From: an uncultured Phycisphaerales bacterium
GTDB lineage: Bacteria; Planctomycetota; Phycisphaerae; Phycisphaerales; SM1A02
Direction of reading: 5' to 3'
NCBI GenBank assembly: GCA_905480395.1
Contig: CAJQQE010000033.1
Coordinates: 1-64,000 of the forward strand
Length of the DNA: 64,000 nucleotides
Part shown: piece by piece, positions 42,366 to 50,762 of the stretch
Layout: the number at the start of each line of letters is the position of its first letter
How positions within the stretch are numbered: position 1 is the stretch's first letter
Notes under the pieces: model-generated
Database searches by the model: none
The model's input: the letters and a program-made list of their open reading frames with translations, nothing else
What the model was told of the DNA's origin: nothing
Made by a program: the position numbers and the translations under genes

Positions 42366-43673
42366 ATGATCAACGACGTCGCCAACACGGTCGCCCCGAT
42401 CCGCTTCTTCGACCCTGCACTCCAGGCGATCGGTGAGAAAGTGATTGAGGGAAGCAGGCTCTCCCTCGAGGAGGGCGCGGTCCTCTACGAGACTCGCGAT
42501 GTTCACGGTGTCTGTCGGCTTGCGGATCTCGTACGGCGCCGTATGCATGGACGGGTCGCGTACTACAACGTGAACCGCCACATCAACTACTCGAACATCT
42601 GTGCCCTGAGTTGTTCTTTCTGCGCCTTCCATCGAAAGAAGGATCAAGACGGCGCGTATGAGATGTCCGTGGAACAGGTCACTCAAGAGGCCATCAAAGC
42701 AGAAGAAGCCGGGGCAACCGAACTCCACATCGTTGGTGGTCTGCATCCTTGGCTCGATTTTTCGTACTACACCTCGATGCTCTCTTCAATTCGCGAAGCG
42801 GCACCCTCGCTCCATCTAAAATCCTTCACGGCCGTGGAGATCGTCCACCTCCAACGAATCTCCAAGCGCGGCAAGGAGGGATACGAAGGAATGAAATCGG
42901 TCCTTCGAGATCTTCGCGACGCGGGACTTGGTTCGCTCCCGGGGGGCGGCGCCGAGGTGTTCGACGACCGGGCGCACGACACGGCTTTCAAAGGCAAAAT
43001 CCGTGGCGACCAATGGCTCGATGTCCATCGGGCCGCGCACGAGGTAGGCCTCAATACCAACGCCACCATGTTGTACGGGCACGTCGAGGGGCGTCCTGAA
43101 CGCCTCGTTCACATGGACCTCTTACGCAAGCAGCAAGATGTGACACTCCAGAACTGGGCCGCCACGCAGGGGATTTCCACTCCGGGCAGCCCCGAGCAGG
43201 TGACGCTCACTGGACCGGCGGAGTCCTACCCGAATCATCGGCTTCCCATGCCTGGCCAGGCCGGACTTGAAACCGGGTACTTCCAGACCATCATTCCGCT
43301 TCCCTTCTTCCCTGACGGCAGCGGACTGGAACAACTCCCCGGTCCGTCAGGCCTCGAGAATCTCCGAACCCTCGCCATCGCACGGCTCATGCTCGACAAT
43401 ATTCCGCATGCCAAGGCATTCTGGATCATGCAGACGCTTGGCATGGCTCAGTTAATGCTCGACGCCGGCGCCAACGACCTTGACGGGACGGTCGTCTGGT
43501 ACGACATCACTCACCTCGAAGGCGCCACCACCCATCAGGAGACGACCACCAACGATCTCCGACGGGCCGCGGAGGAAGCCGGATACGAGGCCGTCGAACG
43601 CGATACGTTGTATCGACGGGTGAATCGAAATGGTTCGAAGTGGTCGCTGGCCCCGGAAGTCGCCCTCCGCTGA
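42366..43673 (+). CDS. mqnE: Aminofutalosine synthase, radical SAM, with an inserted segment
   Basis: 435 aa. The radical-SAM cluster is C79, C83, C86 in CALSCSFCAF. MqnE-type sequence follows: YNVNRHINYSNIC, LHIVGGLHPWL, LKSFTAVEIVHL, SLPGGGAEVF, TNATMLYGHVE, and the C-terminal DLDGTVVWYDITHLEGATTH. It joins chorismate-derived enolpyruvyl-benzoate to the adenosine moiety of SAM, an early step of the futalosine menaquinone route. Residues about 260-303 form an extra segment between RKQQD and the FQTIIPLPFFPDG motif, which are nearly adjacent in most MqnE. Other mqn genes are not in the window. Confidence 0.92.
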   Translation: MINDVANTVAPIRFFDPALQAIGEKVIEGSRLSLEEGAVLYETRDVHGVCRLADLVRRRMHGRVAYYNVNRHINYSNICALSCSFCAFHRKKDQDGAYEMSVEQVTQEAIKAEEAGATELHIVGGLHPWLDFSYYTSMLSSIREAAPSLHLKSFTAVEIVHLQRISKRGKEGYEGMKSVLRDLRDAGLGSLPGGGAEVFDDRAHDTAFKGKIRGDQWLDVHRAAHEVGLNTNATMLYGHVEGRPERLVHMDLLRKQQDVTLQNWAATQGISTPGSPEQVTLTGPAESYPNHRLPMPGQAGLETGYFQTIIPLPFFPDGSGLEQLPGPSGLENLRTLAIARLMLDNIPHAKAFWIMQTLGMAQLMLDAGANDLDGTVVWYDITHLEGATTHQETTTNDLRRAAEEAGYEAVERDTLYRRVNRNGSKWSLAPEVALR

Positions 43674-43691
43674 CCAGAATCGATTCCAACC

Positions 43692-45317
43692 TCACTCAAC
43701 GGCGACATCCCGACCCAAGGCCCAACCAATCTCTGGCATTCCAAACGCCTTGGCAGTGGCGAGAAACACCACCGCACCAACCACGGCGAGGCTGGAAAGT
43801 TGGACGAGTGCCGAGATCCAGCCGCCAGAGATCGCTTCAAACGGAATCGTGTTCATCGAGACCACGACCGCGGCAAGCATCGCCGCCGTGCAAACCACCG
43901 TCTTGAGCACGCTCCCCACCACCAGACGATCCGCCAGCTTCCCCGAACGCGAGGCGAGCACCCGACCAAGGATGACCGATTGGATCATCGCGCAGATCGC
44001 AGTACTCCACGCCAGCCCCGCCACGCCAAGCGGCGTCGTAAAAACAAGGGTTAGGTTCAGCGCGAGATTGAGCATGACCATTCCGATGGCGATTCGGACC
44101 GGGGTCATTGGCTCGCGGCGAGCGTAGAAAGCCCGCACCAGAATGTGATTGATCGAGTAACTCCAGATCGCCACGGCGTACCCGAGTAATACGAACGCCA
44201 CGAGTTCAACGTCCTTGGCATCAAACGCCATCCCTTCGTAGACCACCGCCACAAAGGGCCGACGGACCACGGCGATGCCCAGGCTGGCGGGTAGCCCGAT
44301 GAACATCGCAAGTCGAAGGCCACGACGAAGGGTTGCGGCAAAACGCGACGGGTCATCTTTCTCTCTGGACAGTTGCGGAAAAATCGCGGTCGCGACCGCG
44401 ATGCCAAAGACTCCGAGCGGAAACTCATAAAGTCGCTGGGCATAGCCGAGCGTGGCCATCGCAGTATCTTGAAGCGGATACGGATATCCCAGAATCGTCG
44501 GCCCCACGATCGTCGGCCAACTGGCGATGAGCCCGTCGAGGAACGTATTGAGCTGCAACACGCCCAAACCGAGGATCATCGGGAGCGCCTGGAAGACCAC
44601 ACGGTGAAAACTCAACCGCGCCCGCCGCTCCGCCTGTCGAGACGCGATCACGCTGGCGTCGGAAGGAGGCGTGGTCCGTCGCACCTCCCAGAGCGTCCAG
44701 ATCGCCTGAGCAACCCCCGCAAAGACCACACCCCACCCGACGATGCCGATCGTCGAACCATCGACCGTCCCATCGCCCATCCACCACGCGATGAGTACGG
44801 CGATCACCAAAGACAGATTGAGAAGGATCGGCGCCGCCGCTGCTGGTGCGAAACGGCCGCGAACTTGTAAGACCGCACCAGCCACCGCGGTCAGACACAC
44901 CAGCGGCATGTACGGAAGCGTGATCGCGAGAAGCCCAAGGCCGAGATCCCCGTCCTCGGCAGGAATGATGGCGATGATCAATTCGCCGATCACCACCAGC
45001 GCGGAAAGAAACAACCCGACTCGGGCCAAGATCATCGCGGCCAATCGGGAGGCCGCTCGGGGATCCTTCTCTTCGAGGCGAGTCTGCTCCGGCACCAAGG
45101 CGGCAGTCAACGCACCCTCTCCGAAGAGGCGACGAAAGAGGTTCGGAACCAGAAATGCGAAACCAAAAGCACTTGCGGCGTCAGAGACGCCGATGAGTCG
45201 GCCGAAACAAGCCTCTCGTGCGAGCCCTCCGAAACGACTAAAAACGGTGAGAATGGTGACGGTGATCGCGTGCCGCTCGAATCCGCGAGCCGCTGGCTTC
45301 GGGGCCGAGTCAGCCAT
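43692..45317 (-). CDS. murJ: Lipid II flippase MurJ (MviN)
   Basis: 541 aa, 14 predicted helices, MVF family. Diagnostic sequences: SRFGGLAREACFGRLIGVSD near the N-terminus, FGFAFLVPNLFRRLFGEGAL, PALVPEQ-type segment (LTAALVPEQTRLEE), and YEFPLGVFGIAVATAIFPQL. It flips lipid II for peptidoglycan synthesis. The ATG at 45317 overlaps the upstream lipoprotein stop by 8 bp, so it is the last gene of the parA-vanZ-lipoprotein-murJ set. It is convergent with mqnE, with 18 bp between the stops. Confidence 0.94.
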   Translation of the reverse strand: MADSAPKPAARGFERHAITVTILTVFSRFGGLAREACFGRLIGVSDAASAFGFAFLVPNLFRRLFGEGALTAALVPEQTRLEEKDPRAASRLAAMILARVGLFLSALVVIGELIIAIIPAEDGDLGLGLLAITLPYMPLVCLTAVAGAVLQVRGRFAPAAAAPILLNLSLVIAVLIAWWMGDGTVDGSTIGIVGWGVVFAGVAQAIWTLWEVRRTTPPSDASVIASRQAERRARLSFHRVVFQALPMILGLGVLQLNTFLDGLIASWPTIVGPTILGYPYPLQDTAMATLGYAQRLYEFPLGVFGIAVATAIFPQLSREKDDPSRFAATLRRGLRLAMFIGLPASLGIAVVRRPFVAVVYEGMAFDAKDVELVAFVLLGYAVAIWSYSINHILVRAFYARREPMTPVRIAIGMVMLNLALNLTLVFTTPLGVAGLAWSTAICAMIQSVILGRVLASRSGKLADRLVVGSVLKTVVCTAAMLAAVVVSMNTIPFEAISGGWISALVQLSSLAVVGAVVFLATAKAFGMPEIGWALGRDVAVE

Positions 45318-45786
45318 CGAGATCGGACTCGGCGGAAGTTGCCGTCGGGCCAGAAACTTCCGATGCCCCACGGTCACTTTCGATTGGCACCAGGCGATAG
45401 GCGATTCGACTCATCGCTGGATCAAGTTCATTTCGAACCACCCGAACCTGACACCGTCGACCGCGCTTCGTGAAAAAACAGACCGCGGTCGATCCGGTGG
45501 CAGTCGGCCCCAGAGATACCCAGCCACCATTCTGGAATCTGGTCTCCAGCGCTTCGAGCCGTCGGCTCGGATCGTCCACGGTGCCTGCAAAGACCGTGTT
45601 CAGTCGAACCAGCCGTCCACCCTCGCGCTCCACATCAGTGGTGACCCTCGCCACCGTGTCCGAAGGCACTGGGAGGTCGCTGTCGAGCACAAATGCTTTC
45701 GGGGTCGAACATCCCATGGGCACGAGACTCAGCACCGCGAATACCGCGATGAGGTGGAACGAGGATCGAAGCGGTGAAAGGTTCAT
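45310..45786 (-). CDS. Lipoprotein of unknown function
   Basis: 158 aa. The ATG at 45786 overlaps the VanZ-like stop by 4 bp. The signal (HLIAVFAVLSLVPMGCSTPK) has a plausible lipobox VPMGC. The mature part is a small beta-alpha protein: DTVARVTTDVEREGGRLVRL, RRLEALETRFQNGGWVSLGP, CFFTKRGRRCQVRVVRNELD. No family match from memory. Its position between a VanZ-like and a MurJ gene suggests an envelope role. Confidence 0.7.
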   Translation of the reverse strand: MNLSPLRSSFHLIAVFAVLSLVPMGCSTPKAFVLDSDLPVPSDTVARVTTDVEREGGRLVRLNTVFAGTVDDPSRRLEALETRFQNGGWVSLGPTATGSTAVCFFTKRGRRCQVRVVRNELDPAMSRIAYRLVPIESDRGASEVSGPTATSAESDLDG

Positions 45787-46952
45787 GCGTCTGCATGTTC
45801 CTCGCTGTGGGACTTCTCTGCAATGCCCGCCGGCTGAGGATCCAAAATGAACTCCTCGCCGCATTCTGGGCATCGCCCCTCACCGGCCTCCGCAGGCAGA
45901 CCGCGGAGATCATGGCGACATCGGAGGCACTCCACCCCGTATCGCCACGCAATCAATGCCAGCCGCCTTCGTGATCGGTACACCACGAACGCACCGACGA
46001 GCCCAAGAATCGTGGCGTCAATCATCATTTCGAAATTCAGGCCCAGTGCGTCGTATCGTCGCAAAGCACCGCCGAGCCATTCGACCGACGAGGACAGTCT
46101 CAGCGCCACGAAGTACATGCCTGCGATCGCTGCCGCCGTTGCGATCGACCATCCGGTCGCGATGAAAGCCGCCCGCCGGGCTGGGATCTCTCGATCCACC
46201 ACCGAGACTTCGGGCGTGCCACAGCAGGAACACGGATCACCGGGATCGGCCACCAGACAATAGAGGCAACGCGACTCGCGTTGGATCCGCGCCCAGGCAT
46301 GACGACGTCCCGCCTCGAGGGCCGCGATGAGCCCCGCGATCGCCCCAGCGGCGGCACCGACCACCACCAACGTCACTGGCCCAACCACCGGGTTACGGCC
46401 CACCACCGCGAGAAATGTGCCACCGATCATCGCGCCCAGCACCGTCGCGACACCAAGATGAAGCCAGTTGGTTCCGGTCGCGACCAGCAGACGCAGCCCC
46501 GACATCGCTCGTTGTTGTTGCGACTTGAACCACTCAGGGCCGGTTCGAGAGGGGCTCAAGGCGGCAACCCACGCCGCCGCGACCAGAATCCCGCAAGCAT
46601 CCGCCACCAGATCAAGGCGGTCAAAGGTCCGGCCGATCCCCGGAATCTCCTGCGTCACCTCATCAAAGACGGCAAGCCCCATCATCACGATGATCGCCAT
46701 CCCATTTGTCGAGGCGATCCCGGAGATCCGCAGCATGACCGTGACCACAGCGAAGGCGAGGAAGTGGAGGATCTTGTCAGGACCGTCGCCCGGAACCCCG
46801 ATGGCCAGCTTCGGATAGTGCGTGCCAGCCAGCAGGACCAATATCGAGAGGATGGCCATGCCACGCCGCCACCGCAGTGACCACCATCCCGGCGAGCCCT
46901 GCGGCATCGGTCTCATGTGGCGTGAATCGTGAGATGGCGACTCGGGTCTCAT
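45783..46952 (-). CDS. VanZ-like membrane protein with zinc ribbons
   Basis: 389 aa. The N-terminal part (about 20-135) is a VanZ domain: PDKILHFLAFAVVTVML and VFDEVTQEIPGIGRTFDRLD followed by ACGILVA. Four further helices follow. Two cysteine clusters face the cytoplasm or form zinc ribbons: CLYCLVADPGDPCSCCG (mid-protein) and CLRCRHDLRGL...CPECG (C-terminal). The second pattern is common in planctomycete proteins. VanZ is linked to glycopeptide tolerance, but the general function is unclear. It overlaps parA and the lipoprotein gene by 4 bp each. Confidence 0.8.
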   Translation of the reverse strand: MRPESPSHDSRHMRPMPQGSPGWWSLRWRRGMAILSILVLLAGTHYPKLAIGVPGDGPDKILHFLAFAVVTVMLRISGIASTNGMAIIVMMGLAVFDEVTQEIPGIGRTFDRLDLVADACGILVAAAWVAALSPSRTGPEWFKSQQQRAMSGLRLLVATGTNWLHLGVATVLGAMIGGTFLAVVGRNPVVGPVTLVVVGAAAGAIAGLIAALEAGRRHAWARIQRESRCLYCLVADPGDPCSCCGTPEVSVVDREIPARRAAFIATGWSIATAAAIAGMYFVALRLSSSVEWLGGALRRYDALGLNFEMMIDATILGLVGAFVVYRSRRRLALIAWRYGVECLRCRHDLRGLPAEAGEGRCPECGEEFILDPQPAGIAEKSHSEEHADA

Positions 46953-47908
46953 GAATCAGGGTCTGAAGATCTGGGTTCGGCGGTCGCCTGACCCGCCACC
47001 GAAGCATCGGCACTCGGTGGCGTCGCCTCTGGACCCGTCTTCGTCTCCACCGTCGAATCATCCGCCCCGCGTTCCCAGCTTGCAATGAATCGCTGGGCGA
47101 GTTTTCGATAGTCGATGGCACCGGGACACCACGGTGCGTAGTCGAAAATTGACTGACCGAAACTCGGCGCCTCCGCGAGTTTGATGTTCCGGCGAATGGC
47201 GGGCCGCAAGACCGTCGCGCCATCCCAGGGAAGGCCGCTTCCCTTCGCTTCGGCAAGGAACGAGTCAATCTCGCCGACCACTTCCCGGCCATGCATGCTC
47301 TGGGTCTCGTGCATGCAGAGAACAATGCCGCCGACCTTGAGTTTTGGGTTCACCTGTGCCGAGACCAATCGCACCGTTTCGAGGAGTTTCCCAACTCCTT
47401 GAAGGGCTAGGAAATGCGCTTGCATCGGAATGACCACCTCATCCACCGCCGCCAGCGCATTGAGCGTCAGAAGTCCGAGGCTCGGCGGGCAATCCAGAAT
47501 GATGTAATCGAAGCGATCGAGAAGTGGCTCCAATCGGCGTCGAAGAAGATCATTCCGCTCGGGGAGGCTTGCAAGCTCGGATTCCGCCGCCGCAAGATCG
47601 ACGGACGCGGGGATGATCCAGAGTTTCTCGCGAACCTGAACCAGGGCATCCTCAATGTCGGCCTCCGGATCGACCAACAAGTCGTAGACCGTGGTTCCAA
47701 CCGTCTCGCCGTCGACACCGACATGCAGCGAGAGATGAGCCTGTGGATCGAGATCGATCGCGAGTACCCGTCGACCTTCTTCCGCGATCCCCGCGGCCAA
47801 ATTACAGCTTGTCGTGGTCTTCCCCACTCCACCTTTCTGATTCAATAACGCGGTCCGTCGCGGGCGACGAGACGTGGATACAGGGTGGACGTCGGTGGAG
47901 TCGAGCAT
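46949..47908 (-). CDS. ParA-family ATPase (no ParB in window)
   Basis: 319 aa from the ATG at 47908. The deviant Walker A is QKGGVGKTT (24-32), with the signature Lys at K25. Walker A' and B regions are VLAIDLDPQAHLSLH and YIILDCPPSLGLLTLNAL. Such ATPases bind DNA or a partner and position chromosomes, plasmids or protein complexes. The gene is linked to membrane and cell-wall genes, not to parB, so a cell-envelope or positioning role is as likely as chromosome partition. The C-terminal 45 residues are Ala/Ser/Thr-rich and probably disordered. TACACT lies 7 nt before the ATG. Confidence 0.9.
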   Translation of the reverse strand: MLDSTDVHPVSTSRRPRRTALLNQKGGVGKTTTSCNLAAGIAEEGRRVLAIDLDPQAHLSLHVGVDGETVGTTVYDLLVDPEADIEDALVQVREKLWIIPASVDLAAAESELASLPERNDLLRRRLEPLLDRFDYIILDCPPSLGLLTLNALAAVDEVVIPMQAHFLALQGVGKLLETVRLVSAQVNPKLKVGGIVLCMHETQSMHGREVVGEIDSFLAEAKGSGLPWDGATVLRPAIRRNIKLAEAPSFGQSIFDYAPWCPGAIDYRKLAQRFIASWERGADDSTVETKTGPEATPPSADASVAGQATAEPRSSDPDS

Positions 47909-47915
47909 TGGTCCG

Positions 47916-47921
47916 AGTGTA
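47916..47921 (-). promoter_or_regulatory. -10-like hexamer for the parA operon
   Basis: TACACT on the minus strand, 7 nt before the parA start codon. Confidence 0.35.
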
Positions 47922-48000
47922 TCCGCAGGCCACCGAAAAGGCGGATCGACATCCGTGGTTTCGGGATCGTCGAGCCCCAAGAGCCCTGTTTTTCGGCGGC

Positions 48001-49662
48001 CTACGGGGCTGAGGGAAGTACCCTCGGTGCCTGGTTCCAGTCATTGATGCTGAACGCGAGCGGGATGATGTCCCGACGCCAGACGGGCACCGAAATTCCC
48101 GCGTGCTGCCGATAGGCTCCAGGGCCATCGCGGCGGATCCCCACCAGGACGCTTCCCCGGCCTCCTCCCGAAATCGCATCCACCAGCCATGCCTCCGGGA
48201 GCAACACCGAGCAACGCCAACGGTCCGTAAAGGACCTGACTTCCACCGCCAGCGAGGGGTCCGCCACCCCAGCGAGACGCTTCCAGTCACCGTTGGAGTC
48301 GACCTGAAGGACCCCGGCGGGCCGGCGTTGATCGCCCACTTGGACAAAGAGGCGATCATCGTTCGTCGATGCGATGAGATGCCGAGCTTCGATGAAGAGT
48401 TCCCACCGCCCATTTCGGCGCCGCAGTACCGCCTGGGTGGAATCCAATGGCGCCGTCGCCTGTACGAATCCTCCGTCGACGCTCGCAAGCGTTCGGGGCA
48501 GGATGAATGTTCCAAACGATGCCCCCGGGGGACGGACAGGAATCGCCCGCGGGCCGAAAGGAAGCCGAACCGAGCGACCACCGTGTCGCAAGTCGAGTAC
48601 TTCGTCGGTCGGCATCTCCCCTTCGCCAAGGTCTGGCCGGTCGATCTCATGACGGGAGATTGAATGGGGTGGCGCGATCAGGGCAATCTCCGCGGGGTCA
48701 GTTTCCCACGCCGCAAGAATCACCAATTCACCATCCGTCGGATTCATCAGATCAACTTCAACCCGATCTCCACCTGCCGACATTTCGATCGCGATAAAAG
48801 AAGGTCTCGCGTCCAGCCAAGACAAGCCCGCCTGGACTGCATCTGCTGGCGTGCGGGCCGGGTCCAGCAGCAGTGATCGCAAACCGGCGAGCCCCCGCTG
48901 ATCGGTGGGCCAGGCGGCGACCATTCGGTCGTTCACCGGCCGCGTGGCATCCTTGACGGCGGCGGTGAGCCGTTCACTGATCTCGCTTGCCGTTCCGGGG
49001 CTGCTGGTCCCCACACGGCGCAACGCGCACCGCCACTCCGCGGCAATGGACTCTGCCAGCCGAATCGAAATGTCGTCGGGAAGCTGAGACTCGGGCGGTC
49101 GGCCATCCTGCAGATCCGCCAGCAGTCGCCACCGAAACCACTCCAGGGGATCATTGAGCACTGGGTCGGCGTCGGGTCCACGACTCAGGACCATTGGCGC
49201 ATCGGGTGACTGCTCCGGCGGCCCATCCAACCAGACCGGCGACCACGCCGTACCCAATATTGCAATAGCGCCGTCGGCATCCTCAGGGATTGGCAACAAC
49301 GCGATCGGGATCCCTGGCAACGGCTCCATTGGCCCGATCGGTGCCTGGAGCATTTGGACGCCGGTTCTTGGCGAGGTCCAGGAAGGGTTTTCGACCAGCC
49401 GATGAACGATCCAAGCCACATCGGCCTCGGCTTGCGACCCTCCGATCGTCGCCTGAATCTTGGTCGGCCAGGCGATCGGGGTCTTTGGAATCCGAAGCGG
49501 AATCAGGAGATCGACGCCTCGAATGGCGGTCGGGGACACGGCGCCGATGGTGACTTCTGAAACTTCATCCTGAGCGGCAAACACAATCTGGCCACTGCCC
49601 AAGAACAGTACGAACCCGCACCACCACATCAACAGGACCGAGAACCGAAGCTGCGGGTGCAT
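48001..49662 (-). CDS. Large exported hypothetical protein
   Basis: 553 aa from the ATG at 49662, which has GGGAG six bases upstream and a signal peptide (LLMWWCGFVLFLGSGQIVFA). An in-frame start at 49812 would add 50 poorly predicted residues. The N-terminal half is mixed helix and strand with no match; the middle holds a helical stretch (EISERLTAAVKDATRPVNDR). The last 120 residues (RWELFIEARHLIASTNDDRL to VPVWRRDIIPLAFSINDW) resemble a CBM9-like beta sandwich, a weak impression only. The gene ends 92 bp before parA. Confidence 0.65.
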   Translation of the reverse strand: MHPQLRFSVLLMWWCGFVLFLGSGQIVFAAQDEVSEVTIGAVSPTAIRGVDLLIPLRIPKTPIAWPTKIQATIGGSQAEADVAWIVHRLVENPSWTSPRTGVQMLQAPIGPMEPLPGIPIALLPIPEDADGAIAILGTAWSPVWLDGPPEQSPDAPMVLSRGPDADPVLNDPLEWFRWRLLADLQDGRPPESQLPDDISIRLAESIAAEWRCALRRVGTSSPGTASEISERLTAAVKDATRPVNDRMVAAWPTDQRGLAGLRSLLLDPARTPADAVQAGLSWLDARPSFIAIEMSAGGDRVEVDLMNPTDGELVILAAWETDPAEIALIAPPHSISRHEIDRPDLGEGEMPTDEVLDLRHGGRSVRLPFGPRAIPVRPPGASFGTFILPRTLASVDGGFVQATAPLDSTQAVLRRRNGRWELFIEARHLIASTNDDRLFVQVGDQRRPAGVLQVDSNGDWKRLAGVADPSLAVEVRSFTDRWRCSVLLPEAWLVDAISGGGRGSVLVGIRRDGPGAYRQHAGISVPVWRRDIIPLAFSINDWNQAPRVLPSAP

Positions 49663-49908
49663 CACTGACTCCCCCGTCCGGCGCGACCGTTCGTTGCAGG
49701 ATGATTCTCGTCGACCTGCCACGAATCGACTCATCGCCAAATGAGCATCCGTCGAAGCCACCCCTGAGGCCGGGGGAAACAACATGTTCGATATTTCGGG
49801 GGTGCTTTTCATAGAAACTCGGGCAGAGACTGCCCCATGCTATCGAAGCCAGACGATTGATCGTCGATGGACTGTCCCCACCATGCCCTCCCCGAAGGAG
49901 GCCAGCCC

Positions 49909-50223
49909 ATGATCCACACGGACCATCAGGGCGGCACGACCTTCTCGATCCATGCGCCCAACGCCGACCTCGTGGAATTTACGGGCGATTTCAATGGGCA
50001 TCGGGAACGCACCCTTGCCATGCGACGAGGGCCAGATGGCGAATGGATGATTCGTCTGCACCCAGGGCTGAGCTGTGATCTCTACCGATTCAGAATTGAT
50101 GGCCGCTTTGTCCTCGATCCGGACCATGCTCATGCTATTCGTTGCCGGGATGGCATTGAAAGGACGATCTGCCCTTCCTCTGGAGAAAACCATGGTCGTT
50201 CTGGCGCCTCGAGAATCGCGTGA
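49909..50223 (+). CDS. Stand-alone CBM48 / glycogen-binding-like protein
   Basis: 104 aa. Essentially one early-set (CBM48/AMPK-beta-like) domain: TTFSIHAPNADLVEFTGDFN, then DGEWMIRLHPGLSCDLYRFR, IDGRFVLDPDH. This is the N-terminal domain of branching and debranching enzymes, here without a catalytic part. It may bind glycogen or an alpha-glucan in the cytoplasm. AAGGAGG seven bases before the ATG is a strong Shine-Dalgarno. The last 25 residues do not belong to the domain. Confidence 0.8.
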   Translation: MIHTDHQGGTTFSIHAPNADLVEFTGDFNGHRERTLAMRRGPDGEWMIRLHPGLSCDLYRFRIDGRFVLDPDHAHAIRCRDGIERTICPSSGENHGRSGASRIA

Positions 50224-50272
50224 TACCAATGTTGATCTTGCGAACCGGTCGAGGGTTGCCATCGCTTTTCGG

Positions 50273-50278
50273 TAGGCT
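50273..50278 (+). promoter_or_regulatory. -10-like hexamer for the lipoprotein gene
   Basis: TAGGCT ends 7 nt before the ATG at 50286, with no Shine-Dalgarno. Identical to the hexamer before the HAD gene. Confidence 0.35.
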
Positions 50279-50285
50279 CTCCACC

Positions 50286-50762
50286 ATGACGTCCCAAACA
50301 TGTCAACAAGTCGTTTTTCGCCTCGGTAGATTCAGCATGGCAGCCCTGACCGCCATCATGCTCGCCGGGTGCGATCCATCGCCGAGTACCACGCCTGATC
50401 CCGCTTCGGACAATGCTCCGATCGAATCGACCACCGCCGAGCCCAGACGGGGCTACGAGATTCCAATTCCCATGATGGAGTATTGGGAAGGCACTCAAGT
50501 TCCCAAGTACACCTACGAGATGCGATTCGATGCTGATGGCAAGCTTCATCGCAACGGATGGGCGCAGGCTTTCTACAGCAGTGGCAATCTTGAGCGAGAA
50601 GGCTCATACAAATTCAACCCGACCGCAGCGCAAAGTGACCGAGTCGGCCTTTGGACCTACTACGATCCCGACGGTTCGGTCAACCGAACTGAAGACCGAG
50701 CGGGCGAGCCAATTTGGACCGCCGCTGATCAGCGGATCAGCGCTCCCGGAACCGCGCCGTGA
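50286..50762 (+). CDS. Lipoprotein with MORN/YwqK-like repeat
   Basis: 158 aa. Lipobox LAGC follows a hydrophobic signal (MAALTAIMLAGCDPSPS). The mature part has YEMRFDADGKLHRNGWAQAF and YSSGNLEREGSYKFN, then RVGLWTYYDPDGSV, the beta-hairpin pattern of MORN/YwqK-type repeats (G-x-W-x-x-Y-x-x-x-G). Probably outer-membrane anchored. Its TGA stop overlaps the GTG start of the next gene (GTGA), so the flavoprotein is translationally coupled to it. Confidence 0.75.
   Translation: MTSQTCQQVVFRLGRFSMAALTAIMLAGCDPSPSTTPDPASDNAPIESTTAEPRRGYEIPIPMMEYWEGTQVPKYTYEMRFDADGKLHRNGWAQAFYSSGNLEREGSYKFNPTAAQSDRVGLWTYYDPDGSVNRTEDRAGEPIWTAADQRISAPGTAP

Noticed and set aside
46949-47908. Chromosome origin region inferred from parA
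   Set aside because: There is no parB, parS, dnaA, gidA or DnaA-box cluster nearby, and the gene is embedded in an envelope-gene operon.
49840-50301. 153-codon minus-strand frame
   Set aside because: Antisense to the CBM48 gene, which has a clear domain and a strong Shine-Dalgarno.
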